A stretch of DNA of 64,000 nt from Diphasiastrum complanatum (GCA_029204225.1 CM055113.1:13824406-13888405); one strand, 5' to 3'; counted from the first letter of the stretch, positions 44,061 to 56,699 are shown. The notes: generated by a model not told the origin, from the letters alone. Numbers and translations: made by a program.

Positions 44061-44900
44061 TCAGACAAATTAAACATCTATAACTAATCGTGGATTACAA
44101 GAGTGGTGGATTAGTCATGTGTGATAACTTTTTGAGATTATTCTTTTGTTCTACTGTATGATTGCATGTTGCCTAATTTATAGCTTCCAACCATTTTATG
44201 TTTCATGAGTTCCAAAGGAGCAAGACTGGTACACATTTGATAAGTTTCAAGTTGGATTTTTGTATGACATCTTGCATACTTGCACCTACTCGGTAGTAGC
44301 ATCTTATTATACATATTTTAAATATTCTTATTATTAAGTATTTAGTGCCAAATTATAAAATTTTGGCAACATTGGGCCATTGATATAGTTGCTTCACAAC
44401 AAAATGACATTGACAACCTCAAGCCAAACCCTCTCCTCGGCTCGTGACTCCACGTCTACTCCCAACCCCTCGGGGTGGTCGTGTGGATTTGTCAATGACA
44501 ATAGGCTCAATATGTCTGTAATCTTTTGGACCATATGAGCACCAATACCTGCAAGGAACAAAGCAAGACATAAAATTATTGCAAGTATCATTCGTGAACC
44601 ACACTTCAAAACTACTTTTTGCCTTAAACACTAAACCATAAAACATGAACCTATTACCATGAGTTCCAAGATTAAAAAATAAAGAGAAAGCATATTACCA
44701 TGTCTTTTGGATATAACTTCGAGGTTGCGGGTGTGTCAATTTTGTCATTTTATTGCTTTTGCATCTCTAGATTTTGAACTTGGTAGGTGCATCATCAAAA
44801 GATTCCTCTCCAGTTATGAAATCATCGACTCTAGCATATGGAATGTATGCAATCTCAACCATAATCTTAATTGGGCCTATCACAGCCTCCTTTGCAACCT
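44061..44900. other. no gene recognised
   Basis: AT-rich flank. A short GC-richer piece at 44430-44500 gives overlapping frames on one strand without a family resemblance. Confidence 0.4.
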
Positions 44901-45900
44901 CCCAAGATAATTGAGAACTTTGTATGTGACCTGCTGGTGGATCTTCAACATGAGTAAATGGAGTTCAGGTAGGAACAAATAGTGGAATGTTCGTGCTAGT
45001 CTGCACATCACATATTTCATTAGTAACATACTAGAAATATTTATGGATCTTATAACATTACTTGTTCCTATCAATCACATACTACTAGTTTGCAGTACAA
45101 CTATGAAACGCACTCTGCTTGTGTGTAAATGATTGGGTTTAAAGTTTACTAGAAGAGGAACAAAATAAAACTTCACTTTGAGAGGCACTCTGAAATCTTG
45201 AAGGGACTCCAAAATCTTCAAAAGACTTTGTCTTGTATATCAAGATCTCATTGTTGATGAGTGACATGGTGGTGGATCTTCAAGGTTGGGCAGAACGAAA
45301 TTGTGGAATCTCCATGCGCATTTGCACATCACACATTTCTTCAGTAATACACGAACAACATTTATGCATTTTGTAGAGATATTTCATCCTATCAATGCAA
45401 TTGATATAACTCCGCCATGAACTTATAAAACCACCTGTGACTTTGCATACCAACATAAGTCTCTTAAATCTTGAATGTCTTATAGTGAAACTAGCCAACT
45501 AAATCACGTACTACTAGTTTGCAGTACGTCTATGAAATGCACTCCGCTCAAGTGTGTAAGCGACTGGGTTTATGGTTTACTAGAAGAGGAACAAATTGAA
45601 ACCACTTTGAGAGGTCAAGGCACTCTGAAATCTCCAAGGGACTTTTGCTTGTAAATTAAAATCATCTCACCGCATCTACACATCACACATTTCTTTAGTA
45701 ACACACTAACAATGTTTATGCATTTTGTAGCCATATTTCTTCCTATCAATGCAATTGATATAACTCGACTATGAACTTTTGAAACAACTTGTGACTATGC
45801 ATACGAACCAAAATGAACTTATGAAGCAACTTGTGATTATGCGTACAAACATGAGTCTCTCAAACCCTAAATGTCTTATATGAAAACCGCCTAAGCAAAT
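44900..45900. repeat. tandem repeat of ~410-430 bp
   Basis: Two full and one partial copies. 'gtttactagaagaggaacaaa' recurs at about 45146 and 45577, 'cactttgagagg' follows both, and 'tgcattttgtag..atattt' plus 'cctatcaatgcaattgatat' recur at about 45366 and 45719. A diverged first copy starts near 44990 (cacatcacatatttc). A related word (ctagtttatagtatgactatga) appears again at about 46570. Confidence 0.75.
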
Positions 45901-46860
45901 TGTGAAGAAAATCAGATCACAAAGACCTAATTATGCCCTTTGATCTAAATTGGCTTAGTAGGAGAGCACATCTAGCATCATTACAAATGTAGAAATCATG
46001 CATCAACTACACATAGAAGATGAAAACTCAATAAGAACTTGTCAAAATCACTTATGTATGATAATTTATTGTTCTTGTCCGTAAATGGTCGTACTACAAC
46101 AGTACTCACATGTGGGAAATCATACACAGAAGAAAAATAGCATTCTATACACAAGAATCCATTATATCATCACCAAGATGCAAAAAATGGATGTAGAACC
46201 CCAAGAGATATTTTCCATAAGAATGAATGAGAGAAGAAGGAGAGAGATGAATTTTTTCCACACTTGTATGCCTATTTGCCTCTTGCCTTATTTGGATGCC
46301 TTTTCTCAAGCTTATCAACTTATGGAAGGTTCTAGATCTCTTCCAAAACCTAGATCTAACATGACCAGATTCAATGCATCTCTACAAACCAATTAGAGAG
46401 GGTCCAAATTTGACCTTAAGTTGCCAAAAATAGTAAATACACTATTCTTAGGTCTTATTAACTTTATAAAGTCTATCTCTAAGTCTAAAATGCATATTAG
46501 CCAAAATTGCCAATTAAACTCAACATGATAAATCGCAAACTAGTTGACAATGTCTCACATGAATCACATATCGCTAGTTTATAGTATGACTATGAAGGGC
46601 ATGACGCTTTTATATAAGTGAACAAGTTTACATGATATGTGGTTTCCCTAGGTGGCTATATTTCAAATAAGTTTTAGCTTTAAGACTACACATTAACTAA
46701 GGGCACTCCTAGTTGGCATTTGAGGTAACTTTTAACCATGCATCCAACTCCTACAAGTCACATGGTCAGATCTTATTTATGTGGAACAATGTTTGGTTGA
46801 AATGGTTGACCAATGAAATTACTGATCAATCTTTTGGTAGATATATAATATTTGATGAGA
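45900..46860. other. no gene recognised
   Basis: A 103-codon frame at 46085-46396 has no family resemblance. The remainder is AT-rich. Confidence 0.35.
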
Positions 46861-46869
46861 AAAGTGGAA

Positions 46870-47544
46870 CCCAAAAAATATAAGACAAGCCACCCCTGAA
46901 TTTCATTCCTACGCTAAAATTGACAAAACATAAGTATGTTCAAGTAGAAGCTCCATAGTTTCTAAGGTTCTCAATCGAAGAGGCTTAGAGCCTCCAGTTG
47001 CCACTTCCACAAGTCAATATACTCATTACGAAATAGTGTGACAATTCACATATTAACCTATCCAGTCATGGGTCAACAAAAACACTTTGTTGGGCCAAGG
47101 AGAAATGTTTTAGCACATGAAAAAAGCCATCCATTTTTTCATATCAATATGGTGGGTCTTCAAATGACCTTATGGAACTACGTTTTCATAGTTGTCAGTC
47201 CTAGTCACCTTAGGGATGTGAAACAACTACTATCAAACTCATTTGGCCCATATATGTCAAGCTAGAAATAAGATACGTAGCATCAAAGTAGGCCTAACAT
47301 GAGTAACCCCTAAACCATGCTCAAAATCCATATAGTCCTACGGTTCTGACACGGGGAGACCTAGAGACCAAATTGTCACTTTATGCAAGTTCAAATAGTC
47401 ACTACAAACTAGTATGACCATTCACTGCATCCATTTAGGCTATGTTTGAAAAAGGTGCATAGTGGGTTGTGACTATGATGTTTGAGTCATACCAAAAAGA
47501 CTCATTTTGGGATTTCAAAAGCATAGAAAACATTTTGGTTAGAG
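46870..47544. repeat. ~370-bp satellite-like array, left part
   Basis: Two units centred on 'gacacggggagacc', 'aattgtcactt', 'agtcactacaaactag' and 'ggctatgtttgaaaaa', 'gtgcatagtgggttgtgact'. The array continues at 51166 on the other side of the inserted LTR element. Confidence 0.75.
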
Positions 47545-48128
47545 TGTCATGTGCCAAATTTCAGCTAATAGCAATTACAATGGAAGTAAAGCTAAGAGCA
47601 AGAAAAGTACAAAGCATTCAAGATAGCATATCCATAGAAAGCTAGAAACACAAAGATCTCCATAGAATCACAATAGAAATGAAAGGAAGAGTACAAAGCA
47701 ATGTAAATGAGCATGGATTCATGTAGATAGGGCACATGAGATCTAGCATTGTAAATGAGCATGGATTCATGTACATAGGGCACATGAGACCTAGCAATGG
47801 AGATCCCTATGGCTCACATTCACAAGGAAGCCAGAAGCTCTCACTTGCAAATGAGCCAAAAGATTCAAAGTTTGATGTCTCTTGCCTAGTTATAGACAAT
47901 GCTCTCACTTAACTAAACATAACTATCTTGAGGGATAGTTAGCCCTTGTTAAGTATTATTCAAACTACACTGGGCCCTTGTTGGCCTATTATCCTTATTA
48001 ATTACTTTGGAGGGCCTAAAGAGAGAACCGCCTTGTTATAAAGGCTAATAGCTCCTTTTGGGCCTACAAAGCTTACATTGGGTAGTATCTTGCATGTATA
48101 CGCATGGATGTACTAAAAGTACATGACA
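47545..48128 (-). repeat. 3' LTR of the 47.5-kb element
   Basis: 584 bp. It includes a copy of 'aatgagcatggattcatgta' at 47706 and again at 47755, an internal ~50-bp duplication absent from the other LTR. Confidence 0.9.
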
Positions 48129-48329
48129 CTCTCCTTACTTAAACATTTTTGTCCTCAAAAATGAAGACATTCGTTTAGTAACCTAGTGATACAATTCAAA
48201 TTGTATCGATGGAGAATGTCGTTTTCAACAGCTTCATAGTAATAGACATGGCCACTTTTGAATAGACGAGCTATTGACCCAAAAATTGTCTTCATCTGAA
48301 AGGTGCTTCCAAAGAATTAGATATTCTTT

Positions 48330-48705
48330 GATTAGCTTTCCATTTTGCAATACCTTGTCCCGAGAACAAAATCAGTCAATTTACCACCTTACAGACTATC
48401 AAAGGCCGAAAAAGAAGAAGTCCATAAACAGGTTCAGGAGTTACTCTCACAAGAATTTATTGTTCGAAGTAAATCACCTTTTGCCTCTCTCGTGTTGCTG
48501 GTTAAGAAGAAGGATGGAATGTTCAGGATGTGTATTGATTATTGAACTCTTAACAAAGTGACCATCAAAAACATATATCCAATCCCTAGAGTGGATGATT
48601 TGTTGGATGCACTAAAGGGAGCTAGCGTCTTTTGAAAGATAGATTTACGTTCAGGATACCATCAAATTAAGGTCAAAGAAGAGGATCAGCATAAAACAAA
48701 GAATT
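48330..48705 (+). pseudogene. Ty3/gypsy reverse transcriptase, N-terminal part
   Basis: LPPYRLSKAEKEEVHKQVQE, LLSQEFIVRSKSPFASLVLL, VKKKDGMFRMCIDY, stop, LNKVTIKNIYPIPRVDD, LLDALKGASVF, then KIDLRSGYHQIKV. The frame stops twice, and the YVDD half is missing. It is placed against the orientation of the surrounding LTRs. Confidence 0.9.
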
Positions 48706-48755
48706 GAGAGGATTCATGGGTTTAGCATCCTATTATAGAATATTCACCCACTTTT

Positions 48756-49380
48756 TTGAAGGTCTTAATGGACAAGTTGGGCACTAAATTGTGCTTAAGT
48801 ACATCATTTCATCCAAAAACTGATGGGCAAATGGAAAGGGTTAACCAATGGTTGGAGTGTTATTGCAACATTTTGTTTTGGATCATCAGACAAAGTGGGT
48901 TGATTGGTTGTACCTCGTCGAATTTTGTTATAATAGGACTCCACATGTGTCAATTGGTATGACACCTTTCTTTGCATTATATGGTCATGAACCATTACAA
49001 TCCATTAGTGTGGATTTGTCAGAGGTTGTAGTTCCAGCAGTTGTGGACCAGGTTCAACACATTAATGATATTTTGAGAGCCAATCGAGAGCACATTAAAG
49101 CAGCTCAAATACGAATGAAGCAATATGATGATCAAAAGTGGATTTTTCGTGATTTTGTTGAGGGGGATTATGTGTATTTAAGGTTACAACCTTATAGATA
49201 CACTAAGCTGAATAAAACTCAAAGCGAAAAGTTAGCTCCCAGATTTTATGGACCCTTCAAGATTGTGAAGAAGATCGGGGAGTTGAACTACGAATTGGAT
49301 CTACCATCAACAACTCGTATGCATCGTGTGTTCCATGTATCTCTTCTAAAGAAGAGTTTGGGAGCATCAAAGTGGTTCCG
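48756..49380 (+). pseudogene. Ty3/gypsy integrase C-terminal half
   Basis: LSTSFHPKTDGQMERVNQWL (catalytic Glu), then in a new frame WVDWLYLVEFCYNRTPHVSI, GMTPFFALYGHEPL, VEGDYVYLRLQPYRYTKLNK, LAPRFYGPFKIVKKIGELNY and THRVFHVSLLKK-type end (TTRMHRVFHVSLLKKSL). It joins the RT fragment directly, so RNase H and the first half of integrase are deleted. Confidence 0.9.
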
Positions 49381-49467
49381 TTGTTCATGGAACCTCGTCG
49401 ACTGCTGCACTCGTTGTTCTGACACTCCCTTGTCATTTCCAAGTCTGACCGGATATTCAATATGACT

Positions 49468-49833
49468 CTATAATACATGTTTCTCCTTGTCCATGTCAAT
49501 TCTCCAGACATCTTGAGAAGATGTCACATTTTGTGATGGAGATGGTAGTTGGGACGATGTAGATGGCTCATTACATCTTTGATCAGCTCCCACTATTTTG
49601 TCTTGCCTACCAGCTAGGCTATCAAACAATTTGTCCCATTTCACCTCATCAGCTAGCCGATTTTTTTCCATTGCTTGCAACATTGTAACTATCAAATCTT
49701 GTTTAGCTTGCATTTTACTTAGTATGTTTTCTTGTTGGTTCGAAATCGACAGTTCTTCCACCATTTCTATAGTAGGAAAGTTGTCTTGAGGTGGGTTATT
49801 TTTATCCATTGTTTGTTTTTCCTTATCACCCAT
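49468..49833 (-). CDS. Gag-like N-terminal protein of the LTR element
   Basis: 121-codon minus-strand frame with an ATG, MGDKEKQTMDKNNPPQDNFP, a probable coiled coil (ENILSKMQAKQDLIVTMLQA, MEKNRLADEVKWDKLFDSLA) and a Ser/Pro-rich end. Its place, about 800 bp after the primer site and in element orientation, fits the Gag N-terminus of a plant gypsy element. It breaks off where the inverted pol fragment begins. Confidence 0.55.
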   Translation of the reverse strand: MGDKEKQTMDKNNPPQDNFPTIEMVEELSISNQQENILSKMQAKQDLIVTMLQAMEKNRLADEVKWDKLFDSLAGRQDKIVGADQRCNEPSTSSQLPSPSQNVTSSQDVWRIDMDKEKHVL

Positions 49834-50188
49834 TTTGAAGTGTTACAGCACAAATTTGGATAGTCTCAATGAGTTTGTCTTATCATTCTGATCACTTTTC
49901 GTTTTTACTTCACTGAATTCTGAGCTCACACTAGGAAGTTATGGTCATTAAACGAATGATAAAGTAATTAATAGAAACTTAGAGAAGGGGCCCTTATAAA
50001 AATTTCACACATTGGAATGGATTACACTTTGAAATCCATGAAACATTGGAGTGCTTGTAGAGAAATACAAAGAACCGTGAAAATTTTAAAATTTTTGGCT
50101 AAAAAATTTCTTTCGCACGGAGGAGAGGAAGGGAAAAACAATGGAATATTCTTGAGAATATTTGCGAGAGGGTTTTGGGCGGCACTGC

Positions 50189-50190
<2 letters not shown>

Positions 50191-50277
<87 letters not shown>
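50191..50277. repeat. (GA)43 microsatellite
   Basis: About 86 bp of uninterrupted GA within the leader of the LTR element. Confidence 0.95.
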
Positions 50278-50282
<5 letters not shown>

Positions 50283-50656
50283 TCACGAGGGGCGGAATGA
50301 AATCGTGGAGGTGAAAAAAAAAATCATGGGGAGGGAACTTAAACAAAATCTGAAAAATTCAAACAAAGTGAAAGAAAACTTCTAATCACCTATTTTGACA
50401 GCTTTTGGGAGAATTGCTAAATGAATGCCTTGAAAATTGGTGCAAATGATAGCTAAAACAAAGCTCTATAAACCTATAGAATCAAATTAGAAATGAAAAA
50501 CAAAATTGAATGCTAAAAATTTGTCTGAACAGAACTGAAAATTTCAAAGTTAAAATTTATTAAAAAGAAAGCTACAAATGCAATAAACTTATCAAATCTA
50601 ATGAAACTCACATAGAATCATCATGGATTTAGGATCTATGCTCTGATACCAAGAAA

Positions 50657-51165
50657 TGTCATGTGCCAAATCTAAGCTAATAGCAATTACAATGGAAGTA
50701 AAGCTAAGAGCAAGAAAAGTACAAAGCATTCAAGATAGCATATCCATAGAAAGCTAGAAACACAAAGATCTCCATAGAATCACAATAGAAATGAAAAGAA
50801 GAGTACAAAGCAATGTAAATGAGCATAAATTCATGTAGATAGGGCACATGAGACCTAGCAATGGAGATTCCTATGGGCTCACATTCACAAGGAAGCTAGA
50901 AGCTCTCACTTGCAAATGAGCCAAAAGATTCAAAGTTTGATGTCTCTTGCCTAGTTATAGACAATGCTCTTACTTAACTAAACATAACTATCTTGAGGGA
51001 TAGTTAGCCCTTGTTAAGTATTATTCAAACTACATTGGGCCCTTGTTGGCCTATTATCCTTATTAATTGGAGGGCCTAAAGAGGGAACCGCCTTGAGGCT
51101 AATACTTCCTTTTGGGCTTACAAAGCTTACATTGGATAGTATAGATGTACTAAAAGTACATGACA
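50657..51165 (-). repeat. 5' LTR of the 47.5-kb element
   Basis: 509 bp. Same sequence without the internal duplication and with a few small deletions near 51095 and 51145. Confidence 0.9.
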
Positions 51166-51760
51166 TAGAGTGAAAATATGCAGTGCCCAAATCAGCCCAA
51201 ACATGCAAAGTCCCTAGGGTTTTGACACGGAGAGACCCAAAGCCCAAATTGTCACTTCTGGCAAGTTCATATACTCACTACAAACTAGTACAAACGAACA
51301 TTCACTACACCCATTTAGGCTATGTTTGAAAAGAGTGCATAGTGGGTTGTGACTATGATATTCATACCAAGAAAACTCATTTTGGGATTTTAGGAGCACA
51401 GGATCCAAATCGACTTCGAGGGCCAGTTGTAGAAGTCGTCAGGTCTTGCTAGTAGAGTAATTTTCCATCACCCATCTGGCTCAAAACATGCTAGTTAGAG
51501 TGAAGATACGTAGTGCCCAAATCATCCTAGAAAATGACTACAAGGGACCCTTGACCCAAACACACATGATTCCTAGGATTTTGACATGGGGAGACCCAAA
51601 GCCCGAATTGTCACTTCCTGCAATTTCATATAGTCACTACAAACTAGGCTATGTATGGAAAAAGTGCATAGTGGGTTGTGACTGTGATGTTTGAGTCAAA
51701 CCAAAAAGACTCATTTTGGGATTTCAAGAGCACAGCGTCCAAACAAAATTTTCTACTAAG
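51166..51760. repeat. ~330-370-bp satellite-like array, right part
   Basis: Two units starting 'agtgaaaatatgcagtgccc' (51170) and 'agtgaagatacgtagtgccc' (51499), with the same internal words as the left part. The second unit shows the undisturbed insertion site of the LTR element. Confidence 0.8.
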
Positions 51761-51889
51761 CTAAAGATGAAGTTTTCAAAGAGACATGGCCATATCTTGT
51801 TTTAAGATTTTCATAGTTTAATATGCTAAGAAAAGTATGTTGCATTAATCTACATAAGAAACCATAAAAATGATTTTAAATTTGAACAT

Positions 51890-52165
51890 ACGTAGTATAG
51901 CCATGTGTGGCTGTACCACGCAACAAAAAAAAAAAAAACTTTCTAAAAAAATTAAAACTGTAATTTGCCATGCGTGGCACTACAACTCGTGGCAAATGTT
52001 TAGGAAAATGCAAACTACCACGAGTTGTAGTGCCAAATGTGGCAAATTTTCTAGAGAACCTCCTTGAAAATTTGCCACATTGTGGCAATGTTCTAGGGAG
52101 GTTCTATGTCCATTTTACTCGGGCGTGGCACTGCCACGTGTGGCTCTACCACACACAAAAAATTG
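51890..52165. repeat. hairpin-rich segment with GTGGC motifs
   Basis: A perfect 18-bp inverted repeat, tggcactacaactcgtgg (51975-51992) and its complement (52018-52035), with a 25-base loop. Also ttgccac-att-gtggcaa (52072-52088). Direct copies of 'tgtggct(g/c)taccac' lie near 51906 and 52139. A foldback or MITE-like origin is possible, but no clear ends were found. Confidence 0.6.
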
Positions 52166-52399
52166 GGACAAAAAAAAAAAAAAAAGCGTGCGTACTGAAA
52201 AATTCTCCTTAACTCTTTGGAATTTGTTTCGCGTGAATCTCTTTTGTTAATATCATATAGAGAGAAAGAGTGAAAGAGAGATAGATTGATAGAAAAGGGA
52301 GGAGTTGAGAAGAGTGAGGGAGACAAGGTAAGAGACATTGATCTTAGTGTAAATGCAATATAGATGCCTATTGTATGGCTTGATAACAAATAATTGAGT

Positions 52400-52840
52400 G
52401 TACTAAGTTCAGATTGCATTCACATCAAAAATCACAACACAAATAGAGTAGAAACTCAAGATTAGCATGAACTAATCAAAATCACACATCATAGTTGATT
52501 TTCAATGACCAAGTACAATTCATCCTATCCTCGGCTGGCTAAGCAGGTTTGGCACGTGTTCAGATACCATGTCATCATTAGGTTTACCTACTCATGTCTA
52601 TTTGACCTAACCATTGGGTATACCATCGATGGTAGTTAGATCAAGATCAGCTTTCCTTGATTTGTGGAAGTAGGTCATCCATTTTAGGAATATGGACCAA
52701 ACTTGTTATCTAACTCCCATGATTGGGGTCTACTAACCTACACCTATTCTTCACACATGGAAACATGCTCACACACATGTGGATTACAATATGTACAATA
52801 AAGAATGTGCTTATCAAGCCAATATTTGCCAGTTTTCACA
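52400..52840 (-). repeat. copia 3' LTR (left boundary uncertain)
   Basis: Ends ...gccagttttcaca at 52840, followed by the purine-tract complement ctcctcaaattt (52841-52852) and then RNase H on the minus strand. The layout is the same as at 2934-2947. Confidence 0.5.
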
Positions 52841-52949
52841 CTCCTCAAATTTAGCTTGATAAAACTATGGTACATCTATCTACAACTCCAAGAGCTGATC
52901 TTAACTTAATAAATGAATCTTTAAGCAAATATTTGGTAAGGATATCAAC

Positions 52950-53430
52950 TATGCATTATGAAGATGACACGTGTCCCTCACAAAGTGATGAGAAATCTCT
53001 ATGTGCTTGCTCCTAGCATGGAATGTGGGATTTGTTGCAAGTTGTTGGGCTGATTGGTTATCACAAAAAATCAATGATACCTCCTTGGCCTCCATGACAT
53101 GAAGCTTTACCAATAGCCTTTTGAGCCACAAGACCTTCTTTGTTGTGGAAGGCAGGCCCTTATACTCGGATTCTATTGAAGAAAGTGAAATAGTATCTTG
53201 CTTCTCTCACTACCACTATATCATACTAGTTCCAATAGAGGATTTAAATTCCTTATTGAAACTAATAACACCCTCTCACTACCACTATGTTGAGTTGCAA
53301 TACTATGTAGAGGATTTGGAAAGCCAAGACACCACTCCATCACAAAGGAAAGTTGAAAATGCACTAATGGATTTTCTATCCACTTTGTCGCCTTTGCCTA
53401 AATAAGTGCCCTTACCCTTGAGGATCTTCT
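52950..53430 (-). pseudogene. copia RNase H fragment with insertion
   Basis: Minus strand: VDRKSISAFSTFLCDGVVSW, LSKSST, then an insert of about 100 bp containing two copies of 'ctctcactaccactat', then MWLKRLLVKLHVMEAKEVSL, FCDNQSAQQLATNPTFHARS and KHIEISHHFVRD. Confidence 0.75.
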
Positions 53431-53689
53431 TGGAACTCTCATGGATCCTCAAGATCTTGATCACTTTGATGCTCCTCCTCAACCCTAGCAAGATCTTTGA
53501 CATCAAGGTTGTTATATATACTTTCATCCACACAAGGTACGGCTAAAAGCATGGTTTGGTGGTACAACATGGACTGTCAAGGACACTACCTTTTTTGGCT
53601 AGAAATAACTACCTTATTATTGGAGGAGAGAAAGTAGGCCCACCACTTACCCCCCAATACTCCAAGAGGGTAGGCCCATCATTATTAAG

Positions 53690-54345
53690 GATGCCTTCGT
53701 TGCATTAACTCGTGGGTAGCATCTATCAAGCTCTCTCCCAAATCCAGAGGGAGTTTTCATGTCCTTATACCCCTCATCAAAATGAGGTTGCCAAGTGGAA
53801 AAATAGAAGTCTTTGTGAATGTGCTAAAGCCTTAAGGCTAAATTCCTCTCTTCCCAAGTCATTTTGGGGAGAAGCTATTGCATGTGCTAACTTTTTATGT
53901 AATAGATTGTGTCCAATAGTGCCATTGGAGAGATTACACCATTCGAAGCTCTATATGGTAAGAAGCCAAACCTCAAAGATTTGAGAATTTCTGGATCACC
54001 GTGGTATGTTCACACATCCTTGGAGACAAGGAAATAGCAACCAAAGAAGCAGTATGGCTATGACAATTACTAAGTGAGATTGGTATGAGGCAAATGCAAG
54101 GTTTGACCATCTTCGTTGATAGCCAAATGGCATACAACTAGCAAAAATCTAGTATCTCAGGCAATAACAAAAGATATCGAAGTAAAATATCATTTTATAC
54201 ATGAAAAATGTATTTAAAAAACGTTAATGTGACTCATTGTAGCACAACAATACACCTAGCTGATATATTTGCAAATCCCTAAGCAAAGACAAGTTTGAGA
54301 TCTTTAAAGCTAAACTCGGCATAGAGGCTATCATTTGAAGGCTAA
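53690..54345 (+). pseudogene. copia integrase-RNase H deletion derivative
   Basis: Plus strand: CPYTPHQNEVAKWKNRSLCE (AERKN Glu changed to KW), CAKALRLNSSLPKSFWGEAI, ACANFLCNRL. With stops, it then jumps to RNase H words near 54150-54330: KDIEVKYHFIHEK and LADIFANP. RT is missing. Confidence 0.75.
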
Positions 54346-56030
54346 GAAAGAGGTAAACTTCTAAGATAATGATCTACCTTCTACTTTAATCTTGATGCTT
54401 TGACTTGATATAGTTTCAAAGTTTGAAGTTGATATTCTAGCATGGAGGCATGCTCCTTGAGTGCTTTGTAAGTGGCTTGTACACATTAATAATTGAGGGA
54501 TAGAGTGTTAAAAATAAAATGTTTGACTGTTTCTTTTACGATCTTTCTCTCTGTAGACAACTAGACCTATAGACTAGTACATGATTAAAGCCCTAATCAG
54601 TATTTAGCTTGTAATTATTACTTTGCACTTGATATAGTTACTTAGGATGCTTGCTCTTGCTCTTTTCCTTCTTGTGATTTTGTTGATTTGTTGACCTGTG
54701 GGAATTGCCGATTTTGCAATCAATTTTTTGACTAAAACATCATATCAAAATCACCATACGCCTACTTCAAAAGAAAATCATTATTGAACAATACTACCAA
54801 TTGATTCAGACACCTGATTTAACTTCCTCGTCTCTCTCCCCAAACATTCTCACGTCATCAAAATCAAGACCTTCAATTGAAATTCACTCTAATCTCACAA
54901 AATCCTTGAAATCAGCTAATCTATGCCTCCATCATCTACGTGCTCACTTGCTTAACACACTTCATTCCCTAACTTCAAATTTTCAATAATCTATCCATCC
55001 TAGTCTTAGCTGCAATAGCTAGGGCTCCCCAACTAGGCTTCTTATCTAGTAATACAAATATGCAAAAGCAATGGCCTTGTTCTTTTTTCCATCTCATTGA
55101 GTTAATAGACCATGAAGTTTGGAAATGAATGAAAATGTTCATTATGAGGTCTATTTACTAATAAATAGTGACAATATTTGTGATGTAAATATGGCTCTAA
55201 CAAATTAAGTACACGACATTGTGTTCTAGTTGGTGGTCAACCAAGTATGCATGTTTCACACATGAGAATTACTTGTTGCTGGTAAAAAAATTATTATCTA
55301 TATTGTATGACCACGTATGCATGCTAAATAAAGCATCTATTACAATCCCACATGCATCATAATTTCATTTAGAAAGCTTGCAATATGTATGTGATGTTGT
55401 GTGCAAATCGGATTGTGACTCAAATCGATATAGAAAGTAACATTAACTTTATCCTATAAATATTTTAGATACCAAGACAATAGAGAAATGTAGATCACAT
55501 AGTTTATGCACATAGATAGGGCTATGAGCTTGAAGTATTTATGCTAGATAAATTAAAAAGCAACGTCAACTTCATGTTATCAAAATGCCACTAGAACCTA
55601 CCTTCCTTTAAAATACACTACATTATCAATCTCAAGATCTATTAGAGCAAGTTTCTAATCTTCTATGTCCTTGTGCCTCTTGATGGAATTGAACTCTGAA
55701 ATCTACAACCAATAGGTCCTTTATTAGCACACCAAATAAAAGCACGTTTTTTTTAAAAATAGTTTACATGACGACGACAACAAAAAATATATACACATTT
55801 GATTTTCCTTAGGACCGCCTTACATAGCTCAATTCAATCGCAATCAAGCCTCTCAACTAGAGTCACCTTATAGTTATAGGTTCAAGTTATTGACCAAGAT
55901 CTCCTCTCATGTCGATAGTAGTAGGTTGAGTTGGATAAGAGTTGTTTCTATGTCCATTGAGGTGTAGGCTCAAGTCTTGACCAATGCGGCATTGATGTTT
56001 GGAGCCTCAAGCTCCTTGTAAAAAACAACA
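54346..56030. other. no gene recognised
   Basis: AT-rich. The first ~200 bp may be LTR of the copia derivative on the left. No open frame above chance. Confidence 0.4.
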
Positions 56031-56400
56031 CAAAAAAAAAAATGCCAATTCTTTTCAAGATAATCAAAAAATATTGCAATTACCACATGGAAATGTACTT
56101 AGTTCTCATGAATGGGCCAAACGTTATATTGATTTGAAACAAACTCCTCATGAATTTTTGTTGGAACCATGAACAAAATAAATCTATTTGTGAACAAACA
56201 AACATTATAAACTATTAACACATTTCAATGGACCTATAAATTTCTTATGAGAATTGCCTCTTTAGCTCATTAGTTGGATCTTCCCAAGGGTGTTAGAGTA
56301 CATCTTGTACCTTATGTAAGTCAATTTAAACTTAGTGTACGTGAAGGAAACACTTTAGCATCAAAAGAAAATCTCCTCAAAGATACTCTTAGAAAACTTC
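56030..56400 (+). pseudogene. gypsy integrase tail, heavily decayed
   Basis: Scattered words in order: LPHGNVLSSHEWAKRYIDLK, TPHEFLLEP, YKFLMRIASLAH and LDLPKGVRVHLVPYVSQFKL. The last matches the LxLPxxxxxHxVFHVSQLK end of gypsy integrase. Stops are frequent. Confidence 0.45.
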
Positions 56401-56699
56401 TATAGAACCCAAAATTATTCTGAATACATGTTTGTAGTCCTTACTATTCATTTGTCCTTTGCTATAAAGGCATGTTAGTATTGATGTTATGAATTTTTTT
56501 TGTAGAATTGTAGTTGTAAATATCTTTCATCACTCAAATGCATCACATATCATGATACTAAAACATATATCAAAGTACTTTCATTGATAAGTATGTAGTT
56601 TATTACACACCTTTTCCACTCACGTTCACACACCCTCACCAAAAATCAGGTTTTTTTTTTGTTCATGCACATTTGTGCACTTTGCAAAAGGCATGAAAT

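Larger units (their letters stand above)
47545..51165 (-). mobile_element. complete LTR element with target-site duplication
   Basis: LTRs at 47545-48128 and 50657-51165 are near-identical over most of their length (the right copy has short deletions) and end tgtca...tgaca. The 5-bp duplication TAGAG is perfect (47540-47544 and 51166-51170). The same satellite unit without insertion reads 'gttagagtgaagatacg' at about 51495, confirming the site. The primer site gctctgatacca (50640-50651) and the purine tract (complement of ctctccttactt, 48129-48140) show minus orientation. Gag is on the minus strand, but the internal RT/integrase piece is on the plus strand, so the inside contains an inverted or nested fragment. 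Confidence 0.9.

Noticed and set aside
44394-44646. Two overlapping minus frames with hydrophobic residues
   Set aside because: Short, overlapping and without family, start context or conservation evidence.
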